Assembly: GCA_029990175.1 (NCBI GenBank)
Contig: JARKIP010000030.1
Location: 17,571,501-17,635,500 of the forward strand
DNA length: 64,000 bases
DNA from: Petunia secreta
Lineage: Eukaryota > Streptophyta > Magnoliopsida > Solanales > Solanaceae
Direction of reading: 5' to 3'
A program made the position numbers and the translations under genes. The notes beneath the pieces were generated by a model. It saw nothing but the letters and a program-made list of their open reading frames with translations. It did no database searches and was not told the DNA's origin. Numbering within the stretch: position 1 is the first letter of the stretch; each line of letters begins with the position of its first letter. Below are positions 47,434-59,891 of this stretch, in pieces.

Positions 47434-47645
47434 TTGCAAAATTCTGCTCCAGTTATTATCTTTCACATCTTCAACTCATTTTGCAAACTTTCCCCAATTA
47501 TCATCTTCAATACCTTCAAGTTTGCTTTACAAAGCTATCCCGGTTACGATTTCCGCTATCCTCAACTTATTTTGCAAAATTTCCTTGGTTACTATCCTTT
47601 ACATCTTCCACTTGCTTTTGCAAAATCTACCCCAGTTGTACTTCA
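47434..47645. repeat. 46-bp tandem array
   Basis: Five degenerate copies marked by TTGCAAA or TTACAAA at 47434, 47481, 47527, 47572 and 47618, each followed by a pyrimidine-rich stretch (TTCCCC, TATCCC) and ATCTTC-type words. Confidence 0.8.
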
Positions 47646-48671
47646 GGGAAAAATGAAAATTTTAACATTATAGAGTCGAGCCCGATAAGAGCGCCTACGT
47701 ATCCCGCCGTGGGAATCAGACCGTGCATAGTTCTGCTTACATGAAGCCTTTTGGGGAAAATGGCAATCTAAGTACGAAGCTGAATCCGAATTGGAATGCC
47801 TACGCATCTGACCAGATGTGTAGTTCGTAATTACATCATCAAAAGAAAACAAACTTACAGTATTACATATTTTTGACCAAATTTATGGGGATTGCCTACT
47901 TATCCTATTGTTATTCCAGGAATGGGTCAGAAGTAGTTCAAAACATACATAAAAGAGGAGATTGGGAAAAATCCTATGCTAGTGCAACCGAACTTTATGT
48001 GAGTCTCTTACATATCCCGCATTGGGAATTAGGTCACGTGTAGTTCACATTACATAAAAAGTACATTCAAGACAATTCTAACTTGCAGCTGCTTCAAATA
48101 TAGTGTCTCTTGACGATATCTTCGTTGATTTCTTTTGGCCAAACTTGCCCATCCATTTTGTAAACTAATTTTCTTCCAAACAGGACACAGAAAACCATGT
48201 AAAGACTTTACCAGCTTTACGCATTCTACATCTTTCAACTCATCTTCTTGAATGATTTTTCAAAGAAGGAATTTTCCTTTGTACGGATAAACTGCTTCAA
48301 CGCCATTTACCAGCAAACTAAGATGCCTAGATCAAAGTTCTAATGGTAGTCCAATATCTAAAGAGTGCAAAAATAACTTTTTAGTTGTTTCGTTGTTAGT
48401 AAGAAGCAATGTTTTGGTAGGTTTGTTAAATTTGAAACAAAAATAAATATTTAATCAAAAGCATACCATAAAGTAAATAAAGTATAATAACATAATAAGA
48501 AATGCAATGTATAATTTATTCAAATCCTAACTTAAGGAGGCATAACATGACAGACATAAAAAAAAGTTATTTTCAAAAGAGACCTCAATTTGAATTGTGA
48601 TGCAAAAAGATGCTATTGAGCTCAATTGCCAAGTTTCTTTCAAAAGAGCATGAACCTAAAGATCATCATCT
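47646..48671. other. E4 non-coding internal sequence before gag end
   Basis: Three spaced words like CCTACGTATCCCGCC, CCTACGCATCT and CTTACATATCCCGC (47690, 47800, 48005) hint at another degraded repeat of about 100-200 bp. No coding frame. Confidence 0.5.
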
Positions 48672-50041
48672 TCATTTCTGCATTGCACCGTCATAAGCAA
48701 GCTGGAGTACTCCATCATCAATTAAATCTTGGATTTTGTGCCTCAAAGGAATGTAGTTCTTGGTGTCATGACGATAACACTTTGAATGATAAGCACAATA
48801 TTTGACTCCCTTGATTACGTCAGGTGACGGCTTACAGGTTTTCTCTCCCACGAGTGGCTTTAGGAGTCGTTTCTTTTTCAAATGCCTTCAATCGAAAATG
48901 TGAACTTTCGGGTATGCTTTTCTTGAATATTGAAGCCAGATCCAACTCCTTGGACAGACTACAAATAGGGTGGAACCATTGGGATTTGAATCACCCCTGC
49001 TTTGATCAATTCTTCGATCTTTTCCTTCAATGAATAGGAATTTGCAGTGTCATGCCTTGGAGCTCCAGAATGATAAGCATACTTTTTGGTTATATCAAAC
49101 CAAATAGAAAGAGGATAAGGTGTTTTGTCTTATATAGGGTGAATCAACCCAACTACTTTCAATCTTTCAAATAATTGGCCACTAGGCTCAGGAGAGGCGT
49201 GAAAGTTTTCACCGTCTTTTTGTGGGGTTTTGCCACAGTTGGGCGACCTTGGCTAACAAAAGTTTCAGGCTGATGACTTGTTGAAGGCTGATGACTTGGA
49301 AATTGATAATACTTTGAGGATGGTAGATAGCTTGGGGGTGCCTGATAAATATGCGGTAGTGGGTAAGGCTAAAAAACAGGTGTGTTGTATGAAGGGTTAA
49401 GATCAGGCTTTGGTGCAATAGGAGCTTGGTAGTGTCTATGATGATTGGAAGTTGATGTGCTTTGGCTAGGAAAATTATAAAGTAGGTTCGGATGACTTGG
49501 AGCATGTACCTCCTTTCCTTTCATCTCATCATCGGTAGATTGGGCCATCGCATTGGCAATTTTTAGTAGCTGATTCAAGCATCATTTTGATTTCAATGGT
49601 TTCTCCCATCTTGACAATGTTGGCAAATGTTATTTCTAATGTGTCCATTATCTGGCGACAGATTTGGTAGTAGAGCTCACTGTCCAAAGATGATACGAAA
49701 AATGCAATTGCTTCATTTTCTGTATAAGGTGGTTGAACTTTAGTGGTTTCAACTGTCCAACGTACAACATATTCCCTAAAGGTCTCAGTTGGCATCTTGT
49801 TCAAATTCAACACATAATTCCTGATAGACTTCTCATGCTTTTGCCAATGGTACCACTCGTTCAGATTAGATGTCTGTTCCGTTTCTGATTTCTCATTTTC
49901 CATGGTAAGATCAATGAGAGTATTTTCATTATTCTTTGTGCTCTCTTCTAAAGTTGGACTTGACATTGTCTTTTCCTTTTTGATGATCATAGTTGGAAGA
50001 GAATCTCATGCTCTTGCTTTGGATTTTGTGAAGTCGGCCAT
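48672..50041 (-). pseudogene. E4 gag, broken
   Basis: ATG at 50041 (MADFTKSKARA) with a stop 11 codons on. The gag core is best seen in 49990-49529: WYHWQKHEKSIRNYVLNLN, TETFREYVVRW, VQPPYTENEAIAFFVSSLD. A Ser/Pro/His/Tyr-rich linker follows (49578-49369). Two related YCAYHS/KYAYHSGAPRHDT blocks each lead into an IQDLI/IEELI helix (about 49080-48960 and 48820-48700), a duplicated gag tail typical of some gypsy groups. Downstream pol is absent. Particle-forming function only by homology. Confidence 0.8.
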
Positions 50042-51285
50042 TTCAAAGTCAGCACAAATCGAACTTCTGCAGGGAGGGGAGTACTCCAAACAACAAAAGG
50101 AAATACAAAGGTAACTATATTAGTTTTCATGTTATTTACGAGATTGTACACAAGCACATATCAGGCATCACGTAGCGCGTTTGTATTTAAACAAGATGAC
50201 ATGTGGAAATCATGATTAGTGGAGCATAAATAAAAATGAGGTCGCATCCTATCCTGTAAGGTGCCTCTTTTGTGCCACAGGTGGGCCTAAGACACCAAAT
50301 AGGTGATAATGAAAAGTAGTCCGAGCCAGTTTTGCAATAATCAAATTTAGAATAAGTAACAATAGCCGTAATAATAATTTCTCTTTCATTATAACTTGCT
50401 TTTGAGTACATCATTGTTACATCAAATGGAAAGTGCGACAAAGTAAAGATAAAACATCATTTTGAGTACAATGAAAAATGCAAATAAATGCTATAACTAT
50501 GCTGCATCAGGCTCGAGGAGGTAATGAAGTTGAAGTGATGACCTATTTCGATCAATACTTGATTGCTTACACACTCTGTGCAATTGCTGACTTTTGGTCT
50601 CAAACGTCGTCTACTCCGAAATAATGTTTGAATCAGGCGCCGATCAAATAGATCAAACATCTTATCATCTCTTCGACTTGATGACTATTTGAATACCTCT
50701 TGAATTCCAGCGTCTTCTAGTCTACAAAATTAATAAAAGTATTCTAAATTTAATTGATTACAAAACTTGGCTTGGATTGGCAGTTTCGTTATCACATAAA
50801 CACATAATATGCACGGTTGTTGGGTTTAAAACCCGTCAACGAAAAATGGTGGTTTTTCTAACTATAAAGGCAGTACCAACGACCGGGTTCAATCTAAGGT
50901 TTAACCATGCATGTTCCTAACGAAAACTCTATAGTGGGTTTACTAGACACAAGACTGTTTTTGAGTGGCAAGCAGTCACGCGGTAGTAAAACTATCCGCT
51001 CACCCCGCAAGTACGCACACTTTTTCTTAAAGGGTTTTTTGTGAGCTGCGGGGGTATATGCATACACCTCGCAGGTATTAGTATCCATGAAGAAGCTCTC
51101 AGGAGTAGGAAAAATATGAATGGAATGCCAATTTAATATGTGCGCAAATAAAAGTGTAGTGACATGCTTTTAGTGGCAAAAAATTACAAATATTCAAATT
51201 AAAAGTAACTAAACATGCTGTTTTACAAATAATAAACAAAAAAAGAGCCATCTTGTGAAAACCTTGCGGTTAGAACCTTAAGGTA
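50042..51285 (-). other. E4 5' leader
   Basis: Non-coding leader between PBS and gag on the minus strand. No array or frame recognised. Confidence 0.6.
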
Positions 51286-51303
51286 TCCCCAGCGGAGTCG
51301 CCA
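51286..51303 (-). promoter_or_regulatory. E4 primer-binding site
   Basis: Minus strand TGGCGACTCCGCTGGGGA, three bases after the LTR end. It starts with TGG. This exact type is common in plant gypsy elements, from memory. Confidence 0.8.
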
Positions 51304-51496
51304 CGCTGTTGAACCCTAAAAATTACCTTGTTTAGGGGTAAGCTCTGGGTATTTTCAACAATATGTCGATTCCAAAAGGTTTCTTTGGAGTCGCCACCTA
51401 ATTTAGGAAAATTAGAAATCAATGTTAATTAATGAGTAAAGTTCTTCCTTATTTAAAAGGAAAATATTTTTCAAAGATTCTTAGGTAAGTGGTTCT

Positions 51497-51501
51497 GCTA
51501 T
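51497..51501. repeat. TSD of the 2.5-kb solo LTR (left)
   Basis: GCTAT, identical to 53999-54003. Confidence 0.88.
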
Positions 51502-53998
51502 TGAAACGACCTCGGTCAATCATTTCAGGAATTAAGACTCCAATCGGAGTACGGAAAAAGGTTTCAGTTTGGTAGGTATCAGGAAAAGGTTTCAGTTTCT
51601 GTTGTCGGTAAATCATAAAAAGAAGTTTTCGAGCTCGATTTTGACGAATGAGCTCCGATTCAAAATCCGAAAGCATCTTTAGGTTCGTATGCTTACTTGT
51701 GACCTGTGTGAACTTTTGGATGTGAATTCCGAGGTCGTTCGGATAGTTTACGCTAAAATGCCGAAAGTTAAAGAATTTGAACTTTTCTATTTAATGTGTA
51801 TCTTGAGATTCAGGAATCCGATTCGAGATCTGTCTTAGTGAGTACGTCATATAAATTTTGTACAACTTGCTTGAAAAATTTGAGATTATTTCGATTTTCA
51901 TAGAGTTGTATTTTAATTTTCGTCACAATAGCAAATTTTCAAAAAAAGAAAAAAATTAAAGGAAAAAAAAGGAAAAGAAAGAAAATGGAAAAGATGTTAG
52001 GCGGTGCTAGCTAAGGGATAAAGCAACAGAAACAAGAAACAAACAGAAACAAATAGAGAAACAAAAATCGAACGAGAGAAAGCAAAAACAAAAAAAAAGT
52101 CAGAAAATAGAGAAAGAAAATGCAAAGGAAAAGGAAAAAAAATAGAATTTTCATCCTAAAATATCCAGATAATGATGTTAATCAATTATTACAGTTTATT
52201 ACGTGTGTTTGATTATATTTTAACGGTAAAAATTGGGATATTAGACATCGTTCTAATAAACTAAATTGATAGTTTAAAGGGTTCATTGGACCCCGATAAT
52301 GGAATTGATTATATATCGAATTCAGGGAGTTATGGGCAACCCATAAATATAATTTATTAAAAGTTTGGTTATGTGATTTTGAACCATGTACATAGGCCTG
52401 GACTGCGTATTGCCTATGCGAATCGGGTGTCGGGTTCCTGACCCGATTGTTCTAAAATATAAGGAATGAAGCCTTTAGCATCATTTGATTTATTTTTCTG
52501 CTTATTGAATAGAGCGGGATCGTTTGGCAGTGAATCCAGAGGACAAAGCGGTTATTGAGTAGCAGTGTTAACTTTTGAACGAGGTAAGTGATTATATTCA
52601 TTTCTTTGGTGGCCTTTGGCCTTGCGGATATTCTACAACAAGTTCCTTACGTGTGTAGCTGCCGATAGGCGTATTTATTACGCCTTAGTTTTGAATGTAC
52701 ATTGTATATTATTTGTTATGCCTTGTTGTTGTTATTGCATTGAACATAAAAGCATTATACTCTGACTGCGAGCTTGATATGTACTTCCCGGCTGTCGATT
52801 AGGGTCCCTGCACCGGTGAAGGGTTATTATTGCATCATCCTTGCATCATATTGAGGGTAGGAGTATTCCACCCCATGAGCAGGAGTATTCCGCTCTTATG
52901 TCATATACTGAGTGCAGGAGTATTCCGCCTCAGCTTTATATTATCTCGGGTGCAGGAGTATTCCACTCTTATGTCATATACTGAGTGCATGAGTATTCCG
53001 CCTCAGCTTTATATTATCTCGGGTGCAGGAGTATCCCGCCCCAGGAGCAGGAGTATTCCGCTCTTATGTCATACACTGAGTGCAGGAGTATTCCGCCTCA
53101 GCTTTATATTTTCTCGGGTGCAAGAGTATTCCACCCCAGGAGCAGGAGTATTCCGCTCCAGTTGGTTATTAGATTGTATTCCCCTCGAATGCAGAAGTAT
53201 TTCGCTTCGGGATGGAATTACCGGCACATGTGACCCCATTGCATCATACTGCATTCATTCCATTTCATTGCACTGGTTGTTGTGTATTATGTGATTATAG
53301 TGCGATGTTTTATGTATGTGTCATGTATTTCTAATTGTTGATATGTTCGGGATACCTATATGTTTTGTCTATCTTATGTCCTCGGTCGTTTATGAGTTTA
53401 TAGTTTCATACGTCTTTCTAGCTATTATCTTGCTATGCCTTTTTGTAGTTTAAATAAGATAAATTTGGTTTATCTGCTTTTCTTCTCCCTGGCTAGCATA
53501 TCTTCTTATTTGAGGTGGCTAGCCAGCCCCCACTTACTGAGTCCTTTTGGCTCACCCTTGTTTGTTGTTTGTTTCTTGTGTATTTATTTCATTTCGGCAG
53601 GTTCGCTCCAGGATTGAGTTTGCCATGTTGTTAAGGAGCGAAGATGACTTTAGCTGTCAGGGTGAGCCAGCTTCTGTTCAGGATGGCCACCAGTTGTATG
53701 TTTATTATTTCAGTTGTATTTTTCTCTCTTCAGGAAGCATATGTATTCTTTTGTACTCTCAGATGTCTAGTCTGGATAGCTAAACCTAGTATGCTGAGTA
53801 GTAAGTTGTAATTTCTTTTGTACAACTTAGAGGTATTAGTATGTCTGTATTTTTTTATTTTTTTCTGTAAGTCTTGTTCTTATTTATGAGTTGGATTTAT
53901 ATTTATTTTTCTAATTCAGTTGGTAAGGGTTCGGCCGACGGGTCTAGGGGAGGATGTCGGGTGCCCGCACGGCCTAGCCGAAAATTCGGGTCGTGTCA
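51502..53998 (+). mobile_element. 2.5-kb solo LTR inside the E4 5' LTR
   Basis: 2497 bp, starting TGAAACGACC and ending GGTCGTGTCA (9 of 10 inverted match), with the exact duplication GCTAT at 51497-51501 and 53999-54003. Plus polarity is suggested by a 3' end that resembles gypsy LTR ends (GGTCGTG[A/T]CA) before a PBS. No internal region. It includes an 11-copy GGAGTATTCC minisatellite. Confidence 0.9.
52856..53212 (+). repeat. GGAGTATTCC minisatellite in the solo LTR
   Basis: Eleven occurrences of a GCAGGAGTATTCCGC-like word alternate with longer spacers (CTCAGCTTTATATT and CTTATGTCATAYACTGAGT). It is a higher-order repeat of about 60-110 bp units. Confidence 0.9.
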
Positions 53999-54003
53999 GC
54001 TAT
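53999..54003. repeat. TSD of the 2.5-kb solo LTR (right)
   Basis: GCTAT, after which the E4 LTR sequence resumes. Confidence 0.88.
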
Positions 54004-57000
54004 TTCAGAAAGAAGGTTTTTATTATTAAACACTTTTGAAAATCCACCAAGATGGTGGTTAATCCGGCGGTTTTCACGAATAAGTAAAATAGAATAAATA
54101 ATTTAAGTAAATAAAATAAATAATAAGTAATAATAAATTAATGAATAAGTGATAAGTAAATAATAATTAAGTGAGTAAATAGGTAACTAAAAAAATATAT
54201 AAATAAGTGAAGAAATAAATAAATAGATAGATAAATAAATAATTAATTAATATAAATAATAACTTAAGTGAGGTAAAATTTAATTTTAATTTATTTGCAC
54301 TCACTATTTAACAGCGGTTCTTAATATTTGCAAACTAACTGACAGATCCCAAAGAAAATGAATAGAAGGCAATCATAAAACAATTAATAATAATTTTATC
54401 CTACGGGGCTCCTAGTCCGGTCTATGGGCAAGTCCTATAACATGTATCTTCTAAAAGAAAGGGGAAGAGAAGGGTTGAGAAGGTAGAACCTAGAAATGCA
54501 ACTCGCGAGCGAGCCTTGATAGCAACTTGTTAATAACGGCCTAGAAATTGACGCTAAAGATATACAATGATCCAAATAGACTTCATCCTGAGAAGGTGCT
54601 TTGAGTTTTAAAACTCATCGCAATTCCAATCATGTTCCATGTAAAAACAAGAGATAAGATAAAGATTAGGATCCATGCCAATGAAGCAAAGTACAGGCTA
54701 AGCCTATGCAGTAACACTGCCAAGATAACATATGAAATAATCAACCAGGCACTTTTAAAAACAACAAACTGCTATCATCTCACTTCAATTTGTTTTAAGC
54801 AAGATAAGATAGATAAAACTAGGATCAATATCAGCACACAGACCGATATTCCTACTTCAACACCACATATACACCTAAACTACCCGAACATCAGCTAAAA
54901 AAAACACAGCTGCTTCGCAGAGCCAAGAAAGCTAGGAAAACTGGACTGAGAAAATTGATTTACTTCCTATTCTAATTCAACAGCTGAAACAACATTCAGA
55001 AATGAGTAGAAAAGAGAACTAATGTACATAATCCCCAACCATTGACATCAAACAACTTAATACATTATGGATACTGTATCTTCATTCATGTTGGGTAAAT
55101 TCAATAAGAACATACTACGAGTAAACTTTTAGATAGCAAGCAGAGGATCAACTTGACATATTTTGCATTGCAAACATAAACTTTCAATTCAATTCAGGAA
55201 ACCTCACAAAATTTATGCTCCAATACCAATTCCAAGCTAAAGACAACCAACTTTCTCTATCTTGAACTTGAACACTAGGGGACTGACTAAGATTCCTAAC
55301 AAGACCTCTCTGAATACTTTTACAAACTAAAGCAAATAAGACCAGCTACCTGCCCTCTGACCTTCTACAACAACTCAAGACCCTGAAAACAAACTTGAAT
55401 ACACAAGGATTACTCTACAGCCTGCAAACTCCCATGGACAACAAGGATATCCTGCAATAATACCAAAGCAAACCCAAGCTACCCTGCTATACCCTCACAC
55501 TCTCACAAACTCTATTACCTACCTGCGAGCCCCTATCACCTCACAAAATCACACTCTTAATGTCTCTCAGGCCTGCCTACAAGCCCCTCATCAACTCACA
55601 ACATCACCTAACCTCTTCTTTCAAACTGCAACATACCTGCAACACTCCCTCAAACTCCTTGCTAAACAAACCAAGAACGTGAAACACTATCTTCTAAACT
55701 CACAAACCAACTTCCTACCCTCTACTAAACTGCACACACTAACCACCTGCACCATCTTCACAAAACTGCAGCTTCTACATATACTCCCTCACTCACCAGA
55801 ATCAACCTAGTACTGCCTGGGCAGTTAGGACAACCAAACACACAGCCTTGAGCCTCAGACCTCTTCCAATCACCCTCACAACCTCCAAACACTCACTTGA
55901 ACTCCCTCCTTTCTATCTCACAGACCCAGCCACTGCATTCCTGCTACCTATTCTCCTGCCTGAATAGAGAACACTTCACCAAAATACCCTTATAAACCAC
56001 CAGCAAAGAGAGAAGACTTACACAGTTGAAACTCTTCAGGCAACCAGAGAAACTAAACACTGGACATAATAGAAATAAGCTTCAACATATGCCTCATCCT
56101 ATACCTTCACTGCCCAAGATTAACCCAGAACAATGATAAGAAACTTTTAAATCTTTTTACAAACTAAGAAAATCCCTTTTAACATCACACCAAGCCAAAA
56201 ACCACCTATAGATTAGATGCAGCTTTCTAGTTCAAAAAAGAAAAACTAAACTTTAATTCCTTCAAACAGTTTTCATTATAACTTAAAGTACACAAGACCT
56301 TCTTCTAATTTTCACTCTAAGCCAACCATAATCACATCAAGCTAGGAAAATTCAAATTTTAAGACAAACAAAAGAAACTGTCCAATCTTATAGCCTGCTT
56401 CAATCCTTAATAATGCATAAAGTTCCCATCTTTATTAAATTTAAGCAGCGTTAATAACCGTAGAAACAATTTCCATTTCTTATACTCATATTGCAAGCAA
56501 GAACATAAAGAATGAAAAGAACGCAAAAATAAAGAGGGAGAAAGTTATTACCTTTTGTGGAGCGGTGAGCTAAGACGAAGGATCCGAAGAAAGCGCGACT
56601 CGACTAAGCAACTCGAGCGAGGTGGATAACTCGACTTACAAAGAAATGATACCATAAACCAAAACCAACAAAATGATAGCACTGGCTCTTTTAGAAAAAA
56701 TGTAAACTGAAAAAATGATTTTTATTTTTTTTGTATGTGTTTTCTTTTTTCTGCCTCTTTATATTCTAACTACCAAGAACTTGACAACTGAAAAAACAAA
56801 TGAGAATAGGAAGCTTTTATACCTGCGCAGCTAGGGTTTTGAAGTGTAATTTGAAATTCAAAATTTTGTCCTCAATGGTTATTTCCCTTGCTATGATTAG
56901 GGTGGAAATTGTCCAATCATAAAGATTGTATGATTTTCCAACCTTATCTTAAAAGAATATGCCCGTTAGAGACAAAAAATTAGACGATTTGGATCGATTC

Positions 57001-57352
57001 TCGTACATAAATTTGCTTTGGACGATTGTGATTCACTGTTTGTACTAACACCACGGCTGGAATGAAGTGGGGTCGCGATTTTGGGGGAAACACTTTAATT
57101 TTGAGCAATTTTTTGAACCAGGTGGGTTTTTGGTGTAATCGGGTCGTTAGGGTTTGAGAACTGAATTAGGGAAAGTTCTGAAATGGGTACTTTTAATTAA
57201 GGAGTAGATTTGCATGGGTGGGACAACATTTAGGTTACGAATTGTGATTTTTGCCCATTTCCTTCAAAACTAGTCCATTTAATTTTTAAAATTAACCTTA
57301 TTTAAATTAATTCGATATTGATTTAAACATTTTAAGACAAAATTGGGTGTTA

Positions 57353-57620
57353 ATAGATCCCCCTACTTTTGTCACGAAAAGTAAGTGTATTAATTCAACT
57401 TAAGTTGTGTCGGGGTTATGAATATTTGGATCATAGATGGATCTGATTGTAAAACTGACTGAGCAAGAATAGTAGTTTTATTGATGAAGGGGGCGCTGGA
57501 CCCGAACTGTTGTGGGTGAAGACTTGTAACTTGATTGATAAGCATGAAAACAATGTAATCAAAATTTAAAAAGAAACTAGAGACTTAATTAAAGTAAATA
57601 CTGAAAATAATTGTACTTAC
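57353..57620. other. Junction between E4 5' LTR and Tat-2 protease
   Basis: No coding frame. On the minus strand AAAAGTAGGGGGATCTAT abuts the E4 LTR and looks like a second polypurine tract, which is unexpected outside a 5' LTR. Confidence 0.6.
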
Positions 57621-57629
57621 AAGTGTCTT

Positions 57630-59829
57630 ACTACTTCTCCCCACCGAAACCTTTAATCAACCAAATAGTCAGAGTCATCAACTTGGTTTACTGAAGTTTT
57701 AATGTCTTCGTCAGCCTCAAGGAGGTTCGCTTCTGGTACTCTTATGGGGACATACACTCTTAGGACAGCTGCCGTATAGCATTCTCTTGCCATTTCCTGA
57801 TCTTCATTAGTTTCTTTTTACCCCCAACTCGGTAAAGTACTTGAGATTCTAGTGCAGGGTAGAAGACAGTGCTTTGACCTAGTGAGTCCCCGGCCGTTCC
57901 ATGATGGCATTATACGAGACCCCTCCTTTGATTACCTAGAAAGATGAAACGTGATCTGCTCCTAGTATGCGCGTAGCAAGGTTTATTTCTCCAATGGACT
58001 TTTTGCATGAGTTGTTGAAGCCATCCAAAGTATAGACACTTGGAGTTCAATTCCCATTGTCGTTAGGTGTTCCACTTGATAAGGTTTACAGTGCTTCAAG
58101 CGTCGACCAAGATGCGTTTGACATCTATATCCCCTATTCTAAGTGTATGACCAAGGCATCGTGGTGAGGAGCATTCCAGCTAGTGTTATCCTTGTCACTG
58201 AACAAGATTATCTCATCTCAGACTTGGCCTTCAATGGGTAGTGCCTCGATGTGATTTGAATCATTAAGAAGTATTGGGCCACCAAATATCATGCTGATGG
58301 ACCTCTTAGGCTCCGGCAGATCTGGAGGACCCTCTGAGCTCCTATTTTTGGTGTATATCTTCTTTCCCCTATCTGTCAGAAAATCCTTCGAGTACCCTTT
58401 ATTGAGTAGGCCTATGACTTCTAGAATCAGAGCCCTACAGTTAGCAGTCTCATGCCCATGATCTTTGTGAAAAGTCACAATAGAGGTTTACGTCTCTTTT
58501 GCCAGGCTTTGCCCTCATGTTGCTGGGCCAACGTACTTGGGCATATGATCCTTCACAAATTCCATGATGTTCACGCGCAATCCAATCTCTTCGAATCTAT
58601 CAAGTATCCTGTCTATGCTGAGCGACCCCTTATGAGAGAGTGTCATTGTTTTTCTGTTATCTTCATATTTTTCAATTAGCCTTGGGAATTCGGCCCTGTA
58701 ATCTCTCCTGCCTCGCTTCCCTCTATCTCCGGCTCGAGGTTCTTCGGTGTATTCCCATTTCAACCCCTGACGGCTGACGTCCTCGGCGATTGGGCGAATT
58801 CCACCGTCAAAGGTCGAGAAATATTCATGCTCCAAACATAGCTTCTCCGTATACCTCTGATGTAAAGCATTCCATGTCATCACCGGGTGCTAGGTAAGAC
58901 TCGACTGCAACTCCCTAGTGGCTAACGAACCTCTAGAATTCAGACTTTTGCCAAAAGCTACCACAACAATATTGTCGGGAACTGGAGGGAGTTCCATGTG
59001 TTCCCTTTGGAATCTCTCTAGGTAATTTTTCAGCAACTCGTCGTCGCGTTGCCGAATCTCAAAGATATCTTACATGCGCTTCTCTCGCTTGCAGGCTCCG
59101 GAATGCGCCTTCTTGAGCAAATTCAACATCTGGGTGAATGACTCGATTAATATTGAACCCATCGGCAGCTGAGTATACCATGCGAGGGCACCCTTAGTTA
59201 AGGTCGACCAGAACCTTTTCACCAGAGCAGATTGAGTTTCTTCTTCAGAAATCTCATTACTTTTGATGGCTGTATAGTTAGCAGCAATATGCTCGCCCGG
59301 ATGAGTAGTCCAGTCGTACTTAAGGTTATGCAGCAGGCGGAAATACTTTGGTATAGGGACCGGTGCAGCACTTGTTTTATATGCATGTTTATAGAATTTC
59401 TGCTCATCTACGCTGGTAACTTGGGGTGTTTTGATTGTTGACTGTTTTTTAGCTTCCAGGGTCATCATCCATGTTGAGCATGCGATTAGGAGCGAATGCT
59501 AGTGACTCATTTACGGGCACTGGTCTTCGCGGGGATGCAGGCCTCTGAGATGATCCAACAAATATTGCTCCTGATTTTTGGGTCATGCATTCAACCATAT
59601 TGGTCAAGTTTTGCTCTGCCCGCTCTGCCTGGATCTTGAGGAGATCGATAAGGAAATATTTGAACCCGAAATTACCTCCGCGTGGTTGATCGACTTCGTC
59701 GTCACTGGCTACATGGACTGGTTCTTTTGCAGGATCCTTTGACTGCCCGTTGGGATCGCTGGGATCTCATGCGGAATCATCTACTATGTTAGTAGTGTTC
59801 TTTAGAACGTTGTCGTTGTTGTCGGACAT
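57630..59829 (-). pseudogene. Tat-2 gag-protease, broken
   Basis: Minus strand, ATG at 59829 (MSDNNDNVLKN), with a stop near 59768. Tat-type gag core at 59468-59070: SVDEQKFYKHAYK, DWTTHPGEHIAANYTAIKS, LTKGALAWYTQLP, FTQMLNLLKKAHSGA. A second stretch 58883-58515 contains DRFEEIGLRVNIMEFVKDH, and the knuckle-like block FHKDHGHETANCRALILEV lies near 58470. Protease follows: ALVIHLRIGDIDVKRILVD at about 58160, then a stop where SS/SG would start. The frame fades near 57630. RT is absent. Function would be particle assembly; here it is dead. Confidence 0.88.
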
Positions 59830-59870
59830 GACTGCATCTTTTCCTTCATAGAAACCTACAATTTTCTAGG

Positions 59871-59888
59871 CCCCACCGGTGGGGGCCA
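59871..59888 (-). promoter_or_regulatory. Tat-2 primer-binding site
   Basis: Minus strand TGGCCCCCACCGGTGGGG, three bases after the LTR end. It is close to TGGCGCCCACCGTGGGG, the complement of the plant tRNA-Lys(CTT) 3' end (recalled), with one substitution and one extra G. Confidence 0.75.
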
Positions 59889-59891
59889 AAC

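Larger units (their letters stand above)
41273..57352 (-). mobile_element. E4: Ty3/gypsy-type element with 3.5-kb LTRs, gag only, minus strand
   Basis: Two copies of a long repeat bound the element: 41273-44801 (3' LTR) and 51307-57352 (5' LTR, with a nested solo LTR). On the minus strand the 5' LTR ends GGGTTCAACA and is followed after GCG by TGGCGACTCCGCTGGGGA, a gypsy-type PBS. Before the 3' LTR is GAAAAGGGGCAGCTAT, a polypurine tract. The internal part (44802-51306) has gag but no RT or integrase, and three tandem arrays. The flanks GCGAG (left) and ATAGA (right) do not match, so no TSD is visible. Confidence 0.85.
51307..57352 (-). repeat. E4 5' LTR, interrupted
   Basis: About 3.54 kb of LTR sequence once the 2497-bp solo LTR at 51502-53998 is set aside. 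Compared with the 3' LTR it has extra sequence near 55540-55610. The outer end reads GTGTTA, where TG...CA would need CA, so it has mutated. Confidence 0.86.

Noticed and set aside
41273..57352. Large segmental duplication (41.3-44.8 versus 51.3-57.4 kb)
   Set aside because: The copies have TGTTG ends, one is followed by a PBS and one is preceded by a polypurine tract on the minus strand, so they are LTRs of one element type.
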